DNA of 36,881 nucleotides from Candidatus Doudnabacteria bacterium (GCA_023245895.1 JAHFJJ010000014.1:1-36881), one strand, 5' to 3'; counted from the first letter of the stretch, positions 1 through 6,717 are shown. The notes: generated from the sequence alone by a model not told the origin. Made by a program: numbers and translations.

Positions 1-12
1 AAAACAAACCTG

Positions 13-420
13 CTAGTTCATTCCACCCATACCTGAACCGCCCATGCCGGAAGAAGGCATTGCTGGAGCGCTGCCTTTGTTGGTCATGCCCAGTACAAGC
101 AAGACTACACCCAATACCACGTGCAACCAGTTATCGGCCGCGTTGTATTCTACCAACCCCAATAACGGTGAAGACATTACAAAACCCAAAACAGCCAAGA
201 GCAGGTATACTACGCCAAAAATTGTCATGGACATAGCGGCGGAAGCCTCGCCTTTAGAAGCCATTACAAGCATAATTATACCAATGAGCAAGTGGGCCAG
301 ATTATGTACCGCGTTGGTCATAAAGTATCCATATTCGCCGACTATTGGATTTTCAATAAAACCCAAGACCCCAACTATCACAAAAACTATACCCAGAATC
401 ATTGCTAATTTTTTAGCCAT
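13..420 (-). CDS. DUF4383-like four-TM membrane protein
   Basis: A 135-residue protein with four predicted membrane segments (about residues 5-22, 36-54, 62-83 and 97-112) and a Gly/Met-rich tail made of GMGG-type repeats. The pattern of a first helix ending in GVLGF, followed by HNLAHLLIG, resembles the DUF4383 family of small integral membrane proteins; the biochemical role of that family is unknown. No catalytic motif is visible. It follows the DUF1761 gene on the same strand, but a terminator hairpin at 569-595 separates them, so it probably has its own promoter in the AT-rich 421-560 stretch. That stretch has TATAAT-like sites on the minus strand at 464-469 and 514-519, without convincing -35 partners. 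Family assignment is moderate; function is unassigned. Confidence 0.7.
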   Translation of the reverse strand: MAKKLAMILGIVFVIVGVLGFIENPIVGEYGYFMTNAVHNLAHLLIGIIMLVMASKGEASAAMSMTIFGVVYLLLAVLGFVMSSPLLGLVEYNAADNWLHVVLGVVLLVLGMTNKGSAPAMPSSGMGGSGMGGMN

Positions 421-568
421 AAATTATTTAAATTCCAATATCCAAAAAAGCAAGAACCAAGTTATTATATTAAATTGATTTTTGTTTCTTGAATACTTAA
501 TAATATTGCATTAATTATAGCATTTTTTAATAAAATTTTCTTTCCATTTGTGGATAAAAATAAAAAAA

Positions 569-595
569 TGGCTAAAATAAGATAAGTTTTAGCCA
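569..595 (-). terminator. Intrinsic terminator after the DUF1761 gene
   Basis: The nine-base arms TGGCTAAAA (569-577) and TTTTAGCCA (587-595) pair around a nine-base loop. Read on the minus strand the hairpin is followed by a run of seven T and more T-rich sequence, 17 bases after the stop of the DUF1761 gene. The plus-strand side is also T-rich, so it could act in both directions. Confidence 0.7.
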
Positions 596-611
596 ATTTT
601 TTTAAATTTTA

Positions 612-1034
612 TTATTTGACTATACCAATAATTACCCCTGCCGCTCCTAAAGTTAAAAGCATGTTGCCAATGCCCAACCAGAACAAAATCATTTTACCGC
701 CCCATAAGGCATTGCCCAAGCTTAATGGGACAATAAAACCAAGCCAAACCCAAAACGCGGCTTGTATTCCGTCCATAGCGCTTTTAGCCCCCAAAGCTCC
801 CATTAGCCAGGCAAAAACATAAAACATCAGGATGCTGGCCAAAAACTGCCAAAGGTAAGTTAATCCCATCGATTTCTTCATTGCCGCCTTTTTTTCCGAG
901 CTCCAGCTGTCCATGCCCATGGCGCTCATAAACTTTTTGCCGAACAAAGGCCCATACCAAATACTGCCTATGACCATAGAGGCTACGGCCGAAGCCAATA
1001 CCGCCCAAAAATTTACCATGACATTAAATTGCAT
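612..1034 (-). CDS. DUF1761 family membrane protein
   Basis: A 140-residue integral membrane protein with four hydrophobic segments. The N-terminal block VNFWAVLASAVASMVIG followed by SIWYGPLFGKKFM is the DUF1761 signature; the function of that family is not established. An upstream GTG at 1043 lengthens the ORF by three codons but overlaps the ribosome site. I chose the ATG at 1034 because AAAGGGGG lies eight bases before it, an ideal Shine-Dalgarno spacing and one of the clearest in the window. A terminator follows the stop. The next gene upstream on this strand is purH, separated by a 110-base repeat-rich gap, so this gene is probably monocistronic. Confidence 0.75.
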   Translation of the reverse strand: MQFNVMVNFWAVLASAVASMVIGSIWYGPLFGKKFMSAMGMDSWSSEKKAAMKKSMGLTYLWQFLASILMFYVFAWLMGALGAKSAMDGIQAAFWVWLGFIVPLSLGNALWGGKMILFWLGIGNMLLTLGAAGVIIGIVK

Positions 1035-1080
1035 AATCTTCACCCCCTTTCTATAGTAGCAATCTCAAATAAACAAATCG

Positions 1081-1144
1081 ACACAAATATACAAATTCCG
1101 GAAATTTAAGATTTGTATATTTGTCTAAATTTGTATATTTGTGC
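1081..1144. repeat. Triple ATTTGTATATTTGT arm repeat
   Basis: The 14-base core ATTTGTATATTTGT occurs twice in direct orientation (from 1111 and from 1129) and once inverted (ending at 1096). It fills the space between the purH stop and the DUF1761 gene. It can fold as a hairpin and may serve as purH's 3' end, but it lacks a GC-rich stem and U-tract of the usual terminator form. Confidence 0.7.
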
Positions 1145-1154
1145 GCACTACACT

Positions 1155-2891
1155 CTAATGGCCGAAGAAGCCTCTTGCCTGGCTGTCCGGCAACATTACT
1201 AAATTAATACCTTTATCAACGCAAAACTTTTTAATTTCTTCGTCGCGCACGCTACCCGAAGTCGCGAAGATGGATTTAATTCCTGCCAATGATAGTGTTT
1301 CCACGCCGTCCACAAACGGAAAGAAACTGTCGCTGTAAGCCGCCGCACCTTTTGTGTCATGATTCGCGTCTGTCGCGCGCTTAATTGCAAGCTGACAGCA
1401 ACTTACGCGGTCTTGCTGTCCGACTCCGTTGCCTATGAGCATTTGATTTTTCGTGATGGTAACTGTGTTGCTATTGGAAGTTGAGCCGACTGCCCATGCC
1501 AGGATGATATCCGATTTTTGTTGGTCTGATAACTTGTAGTTGCCTGATTTATCAGGCTCCTCGGACTGCCCCATAAATGGGGCAACTACGTCGCACTTGT
1601 TTAAATCTAAAACAAAATTATAATTCGGCTGTTTTAAAAACCCGCCGCGCACATAGCGGAAGCGGGGATGGCTATCTAAACTTTCTTTTGATAAATTGGC
1701 CAACGCGGGGTTAACCAAAAACCTGCACTTGTCGCCTTTGCGTTTCATTAAATCAATTGCTGATAATGTAAATGACGGCGCGATTACGCCGTCCAAAAGC
1801 CTTCTTCCTAATTCCATTTTGTGCGTAAGCAAAACTTCTGCCAACTTTTCATCTATTTCAAAATTCACCATTACGACGCCGCCAAAAATCGCGCGCAAAT
1901 CCCCTTCCAGCATTTTTTCTATGGCTGATGCTGGGCTGTCAGAAACCGCCGCCCCGCAAGGATTGCCGTGCTTAACTCCTACGGCAATCATCGGTTTATC
2001 TGCGGAGCCTTCTCCCCCTCTGGGGGAGATGCCGAGTGCAGCCGAGGCAGAGAGGGTGCAGTTGTTTACATCAAATCCCGCCGCAATGTGGGTTATAGTT
2101 TGGAGCAAACGGTCAACATCCGCCAAATTATTGTAAGACGGCGCTGTGCCTGCGACCAATTTGAAATTAGCGATTGATAATTGGTCAATGTAGTTAGCCG
2201 ATTTATCGGCTGTCTGAAATAATCCCGAAGGTTGTTGCCAGCCATTCTCCCCGTATTTTGCTTCCAAAATTTGTTCTCCCACCAAACCATCCAGCTTTCC
2301 GGTGCTATGGTAACGCGCGGATGCTAAAACATAATCCGCCACAATATATTCGGCTTTGGCGACCAACGATGAAATAAATTCTTCCTTGTTTTGTTCACCG
2401 CCTTTAAGCCACTCAACCACGCGAGTCCTGTCCAAAGGGTCACAGACCACAATCCTCCTGCCCTTTGCCCCGCTCCTTAGCATTGTAGGACCGCCAATGT
2501 CTGTTTTGTCTACTACGGCCTCATTAGCTTTTAAAGTGTAGCGTGCCGATTTATCGGCGTCCCACTTTGCAATTTCATCTGCCAACGGATATAAATCGCA
2601 GCAAACTAAATCTATAAAAGGAATTTTAAGGTCTGCTAATTCTTTTCTATCAGCTTCGTCATCCTTTGCCAAAAGCCCGGCATGCACTTCGCGCGACAAA
2701 GTTACCACACGGTGCCCAAGTATTGCCGCGCCGCCTACCAAAGAAGCCACGTCTGTGACTTCCAGGCCTGCTGATGATAACGCTTTCGCCGTGCCGCCCG
2801 AAGCTAAAATCTTAAATCCTAAATCTGCCAACTGTTTTGCGAACTCAACAATCCCCTCTTTGTTGTAAACTGAAATTAAGGCAGTTTTCAT
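1155..2891 (-). CDS. purH: Bifunctional purine biosynthesis protein PurH (AICAR formyltransferase/IMP cyclohydrolase)
   Basis: PurH carries out the last two steps of de novo IMP synthesis: formyl transfer from 10-formyl-THF to AICAR, then ring closure. The N-terminal MGS-like cyclohydrolase domain (about 1-200) shows SVYNKEG, an SGGTAK phosphate loop and DIGGPTMLRS. The C-terminal transformylase domain shows KHGNPCG (307-313), SNTVTI, SDSFFPF and the family's GFFGH ending. At 578 residues it is about 50-60 longer than usual. The excess is explained by four in-frame repeat-derived segments: residues 110-118, 225-234 and 434-452 (family B, giving DKSxxY peptides) and 277-294 (family C). The reading frame is intact. 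A TATAAT lies 12 bases upstream of the ATG with no Shine-Dalgarno, suggesting a very short leader. Its one-carbon donor is linked to glyA, also in this window. Confidence 0.95.
   Translation of the reverse strand: MKTALISVYNKEGIVEFAKQLADLGFKILASGGTAKALSSAGLEVTDVASLVGGAAILGHRVVTLSREVHAGLLAKDDEADRKELADLKIPFIDLVCCDLYPLADEIAKWDADKSARYTLKANEAVVDKTDIGGPTMLRSGAKGRRIVVCDPLDRTRVVEWLKGGEQNKEEFISSLVAKAEYIVADYVLASARYHSTGKLDGLVGEQILEAKYGENGWQQPSGLFQTADKSANYIDQLSIANFKLVAGTAPSYNNLADVDRLLQTITHIAAGFDVNNCTLSASAALGISPRGGEGSADKPMIAVGVKHGNPCGAAVSDSPASAIEKMLEGDLRAIFGGVVMVNFEIDEKLAEVLLTHKMELGRRLLDGVIAPSFTLSAIDLMKRKGDKCRFLVNPALANLSKESLDSHPRFRYVRGGFLKQPNYNFVLDLNKCDVVAPFMGQSEEPDKSGNYKLSDQQKSDIILAWAVGSTSNSNTVTITKNQMLIGNGVGQQDRVSCCQLAIKRATDANHDTKGAAAYSDSFFPFVDGVETLSLAGIKSIFATSGSVRDEEIKKFCVDKGINLVMLPDSQARGFFGH
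1536..1589. repeat. Family B palindromic element, full copy, in frame in purH
   Basis: A 54-base element with ends GTAGTTGCC and GGCAACTAC. It contains two nested hairpins, GCCTGATTTATCAGGC and GCCCCATAAATGGGGC, separated by about ten bases. Its length is a multiple of three and it encodes PurH residues about 434-452 without a stop. It is the same design as the copies at 12200 and 13031 in leuS. Confidence 0.85.
2010..2063. repeat. Family C unit (C2 type), in frame in purH
   Basis: A CTCCCCCTCTGGGGGAG hairpin followed by GCCGAGTGCAGCCGAGG and AGAGAGGGTGCAG. The same order of blocks occurs at 23124-23181 beside the DUF559 nuclease gene, so the two are copies of one unit. It supplies PurH residues about 277-294 (including GISPRGGEGSADK) at a point where the family normally has no insertion. 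Confidence 0.8.
2190..2216. repeat. Family B half element in purH
   Basis: GTAGTTAGCCGATTTATCGG and a few following bases match the left half of the full family B copy at 13031. Only one hairpin is present; it encodes the TADKSANY peptide at PurH residues 227-234. Confidence 0.8.
2538..2562. repeat. Family B half element in purH
   Basis: GTAGCGTGCCGATTTATCGG and following bases match the left half of the full copy at 12200 in leuS. It encodes the DADKSARY peptide at PurH residues 111-118, within the cyclohydrolase domain. Confidence 0.8.
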
Positions 2892-2922
2892 AATTTATAC
2901 TTTATTATAACAGATTTCTTTA

Positions 2923-2957
2923 AAAAACAGAGGGGGTGGGAGAAATTTCTCCCACCC
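2923..2957 (-). terminator. Terminator between the 105-residue orphan gene and purH
   Basis: A perfect 24-base palindrome (2934-2957, GGGTGGGAGAAA and its complement) is followed on the minus strand by CCTCTGTTTTTT. It lies 22 bases after the stop of the gene at 2980-3297. The purH -10 candidate TATAAT comes just after it, so transcription stops and restarts here. Confidence 0.8.
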
Positions 2958-2979
2958 AAGTCGACTGAAGTATCCACCA

Positions 2980-3297
2980 CTAGTCCTTACGGACTGTGTC
3001 GGATTCATTAATCTGTACCAACGTGCCGGCTCGTTCGCCTGTTAAAGCCAGGGCGTTATATTTTCCATATTTGCGCCGGAGCTTCGCATAGCATGGAGCG
3101 CCTGCAAAGCGAACTGAAGCCTCTTTGTCAGTACGAAACTGCTCACCGGGCTTTAAGGACAAGATGGTTTTTGGCCGCCGGGAATCAAGAGCGCTTTGGA
3201 TCATGGGCAGTATGCGACGATCCATTTCTGCATCTGATATTAAATGCTTCCTGGCAACGGGGATGTCTGATTGTCTGCTTGATAGGCGCGAGTTCAT
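2980..3297 (-). CDS. Orphan 105-residue basic protein
   Basis: I do not recognise this protein. It is hydrophilic and rich in Arg/Lys, with no membrane segment or signal peptide, so it is probably cytoplasmic. The middle part (around LSLKPGEQF) and the Lys/Arg/Tyr block KLRRKYGKY suggest a compact nucleic-acid or ribosome-associated protein, but that is only an impression. A longer frame starts four codons earlier at 3309, but GGAGG at 3303-3307 is five bases before the ATG at 3297, which fixes the start. A strong terminator follows. Having its own clear Shine-Dalgarno and terminator argues that it is a real gene. Confidence 0.6.
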   Translation of the reverse strand: MNSRLSSRQSDIPVARKHLISDAEMDRRILPMIQSALDSRRPKTILSLKPGEQFRTDKEASVRFAGAPCYAKLRRKYGKYNALALTGERAGTLVQINESDTVRKD

Positions 3298-3363
3298 TCC
3301 AACCTCCAATTTTGAAATAACAATACCTTAGGTTATCACAAAAATCTGTAGCCGGTCAACGAA

Positions 3364-3939
3364 CTAAACTTCCATGCCCAATTTTTCCAGCGCGTTAAAA
3401 ACAAAGCCCAGCGGCAAGCCCAAGTCAACCGTTAAATCGCCTTCTATTTTTTCTACTAAATTAAAACCTTTGCCAATAAACCCATAAGCCCCTGCCTTGT
3501 CCATAGCCTCGCCGCTGGCAAGGTATTTTTTTATGTCCTTGGCCGATAATTTTTTAAAATAAACTTTTACTGAATCGGTAAAGCTTAGCGCCTGTTTGTT
3601 TTTCGCGTCCATTACCACAACCCCGGAAATTACATAATGCGCTTTGCCGCTAAAACTTTGCAGCATTTTATAAGCTTCTGATTTGCTTTTGGGTTTGCCG
3701 ATAGCCTTGCCTTTGAATGATACAATTGTATCCGCCGCAATTATGATTGATGAGGGATATTTTTTAGCCGCGGCCTTAGCCTTGCCAAAAGCCAAAAACA
3801 TCACCAGTTGCCTGTGTCCCATGTGCTGGTGCATAACTTCCTCATAGCCCGAATCCACGGCCTTAAACTTTATATCCAAAACTTTCATCAACTGCCTCCT
3901 CCTGGGAGAAGTTGAAGCTAAAATAACTTGCCTGCTCAT
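3364..3939 (-). CDS. maf: Maf/YhdE-type nucleoside triphosphate pyrophosphatase
   Basis: A 191-residue full-length member of the Maf family, which hydrolyses dTTP/UTP or modified nucleotides to the monophosphate and is linked to septum control and nucleotide-pool cleaning. The sequence shows the N-terminal LASTSPRRRQLM loop, AADTIV with the catalytic Asp, GKP, YVISGV, and the C-terminal DKAGAYGFIGKG and VEKIEGD segments that form the active-site cleft. The start is the only good ATG; it has no Shine-Dalgarno but lies exactly six bases after a TGCTAAAAT extended -10, so the message is probably leaderless. The gene stands alone between the orphan at 2980 and the PaaX-like gene. Confidence 0.92.
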   Translation of the reverse strand: MSRQVILASTSPRRRQLMKVLDIKFKAVDSGYEEVMHQHMGHRQLVMFLAFGKAKAAAKKYPSSIIIAADTIVSFKGKAIGKPKSKSEAYKMLQSFSGKAHYVISGVVVMDAKNKQALSFTDSVKVYFKKLSAKDIKKYLASGEAMDKAGAYGFIGKGFNLVEKIEGDLTVDLGLPLGFVFNALEKLGMEV

Positions 3940-3945
3940 AAGTTT

Positions 3946-3954
3946 ATTTTAGCA
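3946..3954 (-). promoter_or_regulatory. Extended -10 promoter of maf, predicting a leaderless mRNA
   Basis: On the minus strand TGC-TAAAAT is followed by AAACTT and then the maf ATG. With a start seven bases after the -10 box, transcription would begin at the A of ATG. The same spacing and hexamer precede glyS and the AI-2E permease gene. Confidence 0.55.
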
Positions 3955-4040
3955 TACTTTCCCAGCCATCACCGGCACAAAAAACTGCCCGCCATCCAAA
4001 GACTTAAAACTGCGGTGCTATAACAGCATTCTTTATTTTT

Positions 4041-4076
4041 ATTCTAAAAAAACTACAAATGTAGTTTTTTTAGAAT
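4041..4076. repeat. 36-base palindrome with TACAAATGTA core downstream of the PaaX-like gene
   Basis: Seventeen-base arms (4041-4057 and 4060-4076) are perfectly complementary around a two-base centre. The core ACTACAAATGTAGT is flanked by A and T runs, so the hairpin ends in U-rich sequence and may terminate the PaaX-like transcript at 4080. Its left arm shares ATTCTAAAA and CTACA with the sequence at 4740-4762 just upstream of the same gene. Confidence 0.8.
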
Positions 4077-4079
4077 ATT

Positions 4080-4736
4080 TTAAACCTGACGAAAAAATTC
4101 CTTAAGTATTGCTTCGTCCTGCCTATCCAAACGACTGACTTCTATTACGGTTAAAAAACGGGCTATGCCATAAGTTTCAGCGATAAATTCAATTTCCTTG
4201 CTCGGATTAAATGGGTAAACCCATAAAGTCCTTTGCAAAGAATAAAAACCCATATCCTTTAGTTTTTGCCTGAGTAAATCCGCTCCGCGGCGGTACTGTT
4301 TAGTAGGGATATCGGCCGCTACTAGCCACCACTTCCCATCCCAACGGGCAGGTTTAGGTATATAACAAGCATCGATTTGTAAAGCCTTAGACTTCTCTAA
4401 GCCTAATTTGGTCAATAAGACTTGCATACTCTTGCCCTGGTGTTTAATTTTTACCAATCCGGACTTTTTTAAATAATAAAAAGTTTTTATAATCTTCTCT
4501 TCTTTTTGCCTACGATTCAGCTTTTTGCCTTTTTTCAAAAATATTTTATCCACAGCCATAAATAAATTAGGTGCTATTGCGGCAATTGTCACAACCCCTG
4601 CGACCGCAATTAGACCCAAGGCAACTTTAGAAACGCTCTTAATCCGCTCTAGTTGCTGGGGACTAAGCTCTAACTTGCCCTTTTTAGGCAAATTTGACTT
4701 AACCTGCTTATATATTGATATTTTATTCAAGCTCAT
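4080..4736 (-). CDS. PaaX-like C-terminal domain protein with a central TM segment
   Basis: A 218-residue protein. Residues 1-30 are basic, 36-60 form a hydrophobic, probably membrane-spanning helix, about 70-115 look like a degenerate winged-helix segment (KIIKTFYYLKKSGLV, then a QVLLTKLG wing), and 125-218 match the ferredoxin-like, Cas2-like C-terminal domain of PaaX-type repressors (KWWLVAADIP, LRQKLKDMGFYSLQRTLWVYP). It could be a membrane-tethered transcriptional regulator or a Cas2-fold RNA-binding protein. There are no cas1 or CRISPR repeats nearby, so it is not a CRISPR Cas2. A palindromic TACANNTGTA motif lies both in its presumed promoter and just after its stop, suggesting autoregulation, which is inference. 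Confidence 0.65.
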   Translation of the reverse strand: MSLNKISIYKQVKSNLPKKGKLELSPQQLERIKSVSKVALGLIAVAGVVTIAAIAPNLFMAVDKIFLKKGKKLNRRQKEEKIIKTFYYLKKSGLVKIKHQGKSMQVLLTKLGLEKSKALQIDACYIPKPARWDGKWWLVAADIPTKQYRRGADLLRQKLKDMGFYSLQRTLWVYPFNPSKEIEFIAETYGIARFLTVIEVSRLDRQDEAILKEFFRQV

Positions 4737-4739
4737 TTT

Positions 4740-4786
4740 ATTCTAAAATTCCTACATTTGTATCTTTTTTTGACTAACTTTATCAA
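4740..4786 (-). promoter_or_regulatory. Putative promoter and operator of the PaaX-like gene
   Basis: On the minus strand TTGATA (4781-4786) is followed after 18 bases by TACAAA, which overlaps the palindromic motif TACAAATGTA (4753-4762). ATTCTAAAA at 4740-4748 matches the downstream palindrome. A dyad overlapping a -10 box is a usual place for a repressor to bind. Confidence 0.45.
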
Positions 4787-4804
4787 ACTTACGATACTAA
4801 CCTA

Positions 4805-4878
4805 TGGTCGGGCTGCCGGGAATTGAACCCGGTCTACATGCACCCCATGCATGCGTACTACCGGTATACTACAGCCCG
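4805..4878 (-). tRNA. tRNA-Pro (anticodon GGG)
   Basis: A complete cloverleaf on the minus strand: acceptor CGGGCTG paired with CAGCCCG, a four-pair D stem GTAT/GTAC, anticodon stem CATGC/GCATG with loop ATGGGGT (anticodon GGG), a four-base variable loop, T stem CCGGG/CCCGG with loop TTCAATT, discriminator A and an encoded CCA end. It reads CCC and CCU codons. It stands between two protein genes with no other tRNA beside it. Confidence 0.95.
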
Positions 4879-4914
4879 TAATTTAACTTTAGATATCTTA
4901 ACAGAAAACTGGAA

Positions 4915-4954
4915 ATAAAAAAAGACCGGCCACTCATCTAAAAGATGAGTGGCC
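4915..4954 (-). terminator. Strong intrinsic terminator of the 86-residue gene
   Basis: Twelve-base arms GGCCACTCATCT (4928-4939) and AGATGAGTGGCC (4943-4954) pair around a three-base loop. On the minus strand the stem is followed by GGTCTTTTTTTATTT. It lies just after the stop codon of the gene at 4961. Confidence 0.9.
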
Positions 4955-4960
4955 TGCCTG

Positions 4961-5221
4961 CTAGCTAGTTGCCGCTTCAAGCGCTAGTCCGCGGACGAGA
5001 CGCCTGGCTTCCGATGCCCTTCGCTCTAAAATCTGCTCTATTTCTCTGTTTTGTTCAAGCAAAAATTTGAGCCGATCCTCGCGCCTGGCTCGGACTTTAT
5101 CTGGTACATGATCTTCTTCCCTTTTTTCTAGAAGCGAACCAATCTCTACGAGATTAATTGCCTCCAGTTGTCTGAGAGCAAAACTTCTCCGTTCACCCAA
5201 CAATAAATGCTTCTTCGCCAT
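4961..5221 (-). CDS. Small charged helical protein (86 residues)
   Basis: Unrecognised. It is strongly charged (Arg, Glu, Lys) from about residue 25 to 80 with no membrane segment, and has heptad-like stretches (LLEKREEDH, LEQNREIEQILERR) that suggest a long helix or coiled coil. A TTG one codon upstream is possible, but the ATG at 5221 sits eight bases after AAGGAA and is preferred. The gene has a strong promoter about 360 bases upstream (5585-5613), a long structured leader and a strong terminator, so it looks like a deliberately regulated single-gene unit. I assign no function. Confidence 0.6.
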   Translation of the reverse strand: MAKKHLLLGERRSFALRQLEAINLVEIGSLLEKREEDHVPDKVRARREDRLKFLLEQNREIEQILERRASEARRLVRGLALEAATS

Positions 5222-5578
5222 CAATCAATTTCCTTAACACAAAAAGGGGGTTGGTGGGTGAGTGCAGAAAATTTTCAGCACCCGCTTGTACTTGTATCAA
5301 AATCCTCCAATGCAAATTCCCGCTTCATGCGGAATAGAATGACGGCTCGTATTGCTAGCCGTAAAATTTACTCCGAGTTTCCTTGGGATAATATTTACAA
5401 CTATCAACTAAAAGCAAAACACCCTTTCTCTTTGGGTGTTGGTTTTTACTTTAAATCTTTTTCAACTTTCACCAACCACCCAATTAGCAATTCCAAAGAG
5501 CCTTAGTAAAAAGGCTGTAGGGAAAAATGCTAGTTTGGTGTAATTGGATCATGGCTTTGTGTATATATGACTATATAT
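5222..5578 (-). promoter_or_regulatory. Long structured leader or small RNA region with alternative hairpins
   Basis: This 357-base stretch has no convincing gene. Read on the minus strand it begins downstream of a strong promoter. GGGTGGTTGGTG (5481 to 5470) can pair with ACCAACACCC (5443 to 5434), with one bulged base. The last seven bases of that second block can instead pair with GGGTGTT (5424 to 5418), giving a hairpin followed by TTGCTTTT, a weak terminator. The two pairings exclude each other, as in attenuators and riboswitches. The first block can also pair with CACCAACC near 5256-5249. Further hairpins are ACGGCT/AGCCGT and ATTCCGC/GCGGGAAT. It matches no riboswitch, SRP RNA, tmRNA or RNase P RNA that I know. 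Confidence 0.45.
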
Positions 5579-5584
5579 AGATAT

Positions 5585-5613
5585 ATATTAAGTTTTTATT
5601 AAGTATGTGTCAA
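5585..5613 (-). promoter_or_regulatory. Sigma-70-like promoter upstream of the structured leader
   Basis: On the minus strand TTGACA (5608-5613) is followed by a 17-base spacer and TAATAT (5585-5590). This is the only perfect -35 hexamer I found in the window. Transcription would start near 5578 and run toward the 86-residue gene. Confidence 0.6.
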
Positions 5614-5640
5614 ACCGGTTTTTCCACACTTATACCAGGT

Positions 5641-5720
5641 GTCGTTACGAGAGGGGTACATAAGACGCGGCAATCTTTACTTCTGATAATAAGATTGCTT
5701 CAGCCGCACTCGCAATGACA
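5641..5720. repeat. Family A palindromic repeat, diverged, intergenic
   Basis: The right arm AAGATTGCTTC...CACTCGCAATGACA is intact. The left arm starts GTCGTTACGAG and contains GCGGCAATCTT, which can pair with it. It lies just after the parB stop. Confidence 0.75.
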
Positions 5721-5726
5721 TAAGCC

Positions 5727-6692
5727 TTAAACCGTCAAAAACCCACCCTCTTCCGCCTGTCTTTCGGCTGCCATTTTGTGGACTATTTCGCTTAACTCTT
5801 CCTCGCTGAAAAACTCAATCATAATTTTTCCGCCCTGGCCCTGGCGCTGGATTTTAACCTGCGTGCCCAGCTTGCCGCGAAGCTCTGACTCCATGGCCAT
5901 AAGCTTTGGGTCCGGTGCGGCTGAATCTACCGGCCGTTTAGTGGTAAGTTCGCGGACTTTATACTCCACCTGGCGCACATTTAAATTTTGTTCCACCACC
6001 ATTTTATACATTAGCAGAATCTTTTCCGGGTCATTCAAACCAAGCAAAGCGCGGGCGTGGCCTTCCATAATTTTGCCCTCGATAACGGCGCGCTGGACTT
6101 CGGCCGGTAAATTTAACAGGCGGACCGTGTTGGCAACTGCCGGCCGGCTCTTGCCGACCTTTTTGGCGACCTGGTCCTGCGTCAGGTTAAAAGTTTTCAT
6201 CAGCCTCTCGTAGGCCTGCGCTTCTTCAATGGGGTTTAGCTCCTGCCGTTGGATGTTTTCTATTAATGCCACTTCCAGCTTGGTCTGGTCTACCATCGCG
6301 TCCTTGATAATGGCAGGGACTTTTTCCATGCCCGCCAACTGGGACGCGCGGAAGCGCCTTTCCCCTACTACAATTTCATAACCAACTGCCGTGCGCGTAA
6401 CCACCAAAGGCTGGATGACCCCATGCTCTTTTATGGAATCCGCCAGCTCCCTAAGCGCCGTGGGTTCAAAAGTTTTCCTGGGCTGGAATGGGTTAGGCGA
6501 AATTTTTGAAACTTCTATTTCTTCAATTTTGGCGTCGGCATAAGAAACTTTATCCGCGGGCACATCTGGCTTATCAGTTGCCTGGGTTTGAGTGGAAGGA
6601 TAGGATAAACCTGACGGATTAGCCAAATTAGGCAAAACGGCATCGCTTAAAGGCTGGATAGTAATATTCGGTTGTAGATTTGTTTCTTCCAT
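5727..6692 (-). CDS. parB: Chromosome-partitioning protein ParB (Spo0J/Noc type)
   Basis: A 321-residue ParB. ParB binds parS sites, switches on CTP and loads SMC or works with ParA to segregate the chromosome. After a poorly conserved, Pro/Ser/Thr-rich extension (about 1-58), the N-terminal CTPase domain shows NPFQPR (67-72), GERRFRA (110-116) and ENIQRQ (145-150), the three boxes that bind CTP and parS-bound partners. A helix-turn-helix follows (NLTQDQVAKKVGKSRPAVAN) and then the C-terminal dimerisation region. parA is not adjacent, which is unusual because parAB are commonly neighbours. No Shine-Dalgarno precedes the ATG. tRNA-Leu lies immediately upstream, and a family A repeat follows. 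Confidence 0.95.
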   Translation of the reverse strand: MEETNLQPNITIQPLSDAVLPNLANPSGLSYPSTQTQATDKPDVPADKVSYADAKIEEIEVSKISPNPFQPRKTFEPTALRELADSIKEHGVIQPLVVTRTAVGYEIVVGERRFRASQLAGMEKVPAIIKDAMVDQTKLEVALIENIQRQELNPIEEAQAYERLMKTFNLTQDQVAKKVGKSRPAVANTVRLLNLPAEVQRAVIEGKIMEGHARALLGLNDPEKILLMYKMVVEQNLNVRQVEYKVRELTTKRPVDSAAPDPKLMAMESELRGKLGTQVKIQRQGQGGKIMIEFFSEEELSEIVHKMAAERQAEEGGFLTV

Positions 6693-6717
6693 AAAAAATT
6701 CTTAAATACTGTGCAAG

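Noticed and set aside
44-478. 144-codon plus-strand frame opposite the DUF4383-like gene
   Set aside because: It is the antisense shadow of a clear membrane-protein gene and has no ribosome site or coherent composition.
4080-4736. CRISPR Cas2 gene
   Set aside because: The C-terminal fold is Cas2-like, but there are no cas1, other cas genes or direct-repeat arrays in the window, and the domain layout fits PaaX-like proteins.
4041-4786. CopY/BlaI-type operators (TACANNTGTA)
   Set aside because: The dyad fits that consensus, but no CopY or BlaI-family regulator is present and both sites flank the PaaX-like gene rather than the cupredoxin operon.
5207-5506. A 99-codon plus-strand open frame in the gap between the 86-residue gene and parB
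   Set aside because: It has no Shine-Dalgarno, overlaps the start of a better-supported minus-strand gene, crosses several hairpins, and its translation shows no domain-like pattern. I treat the region as a leader or RNA region instead.
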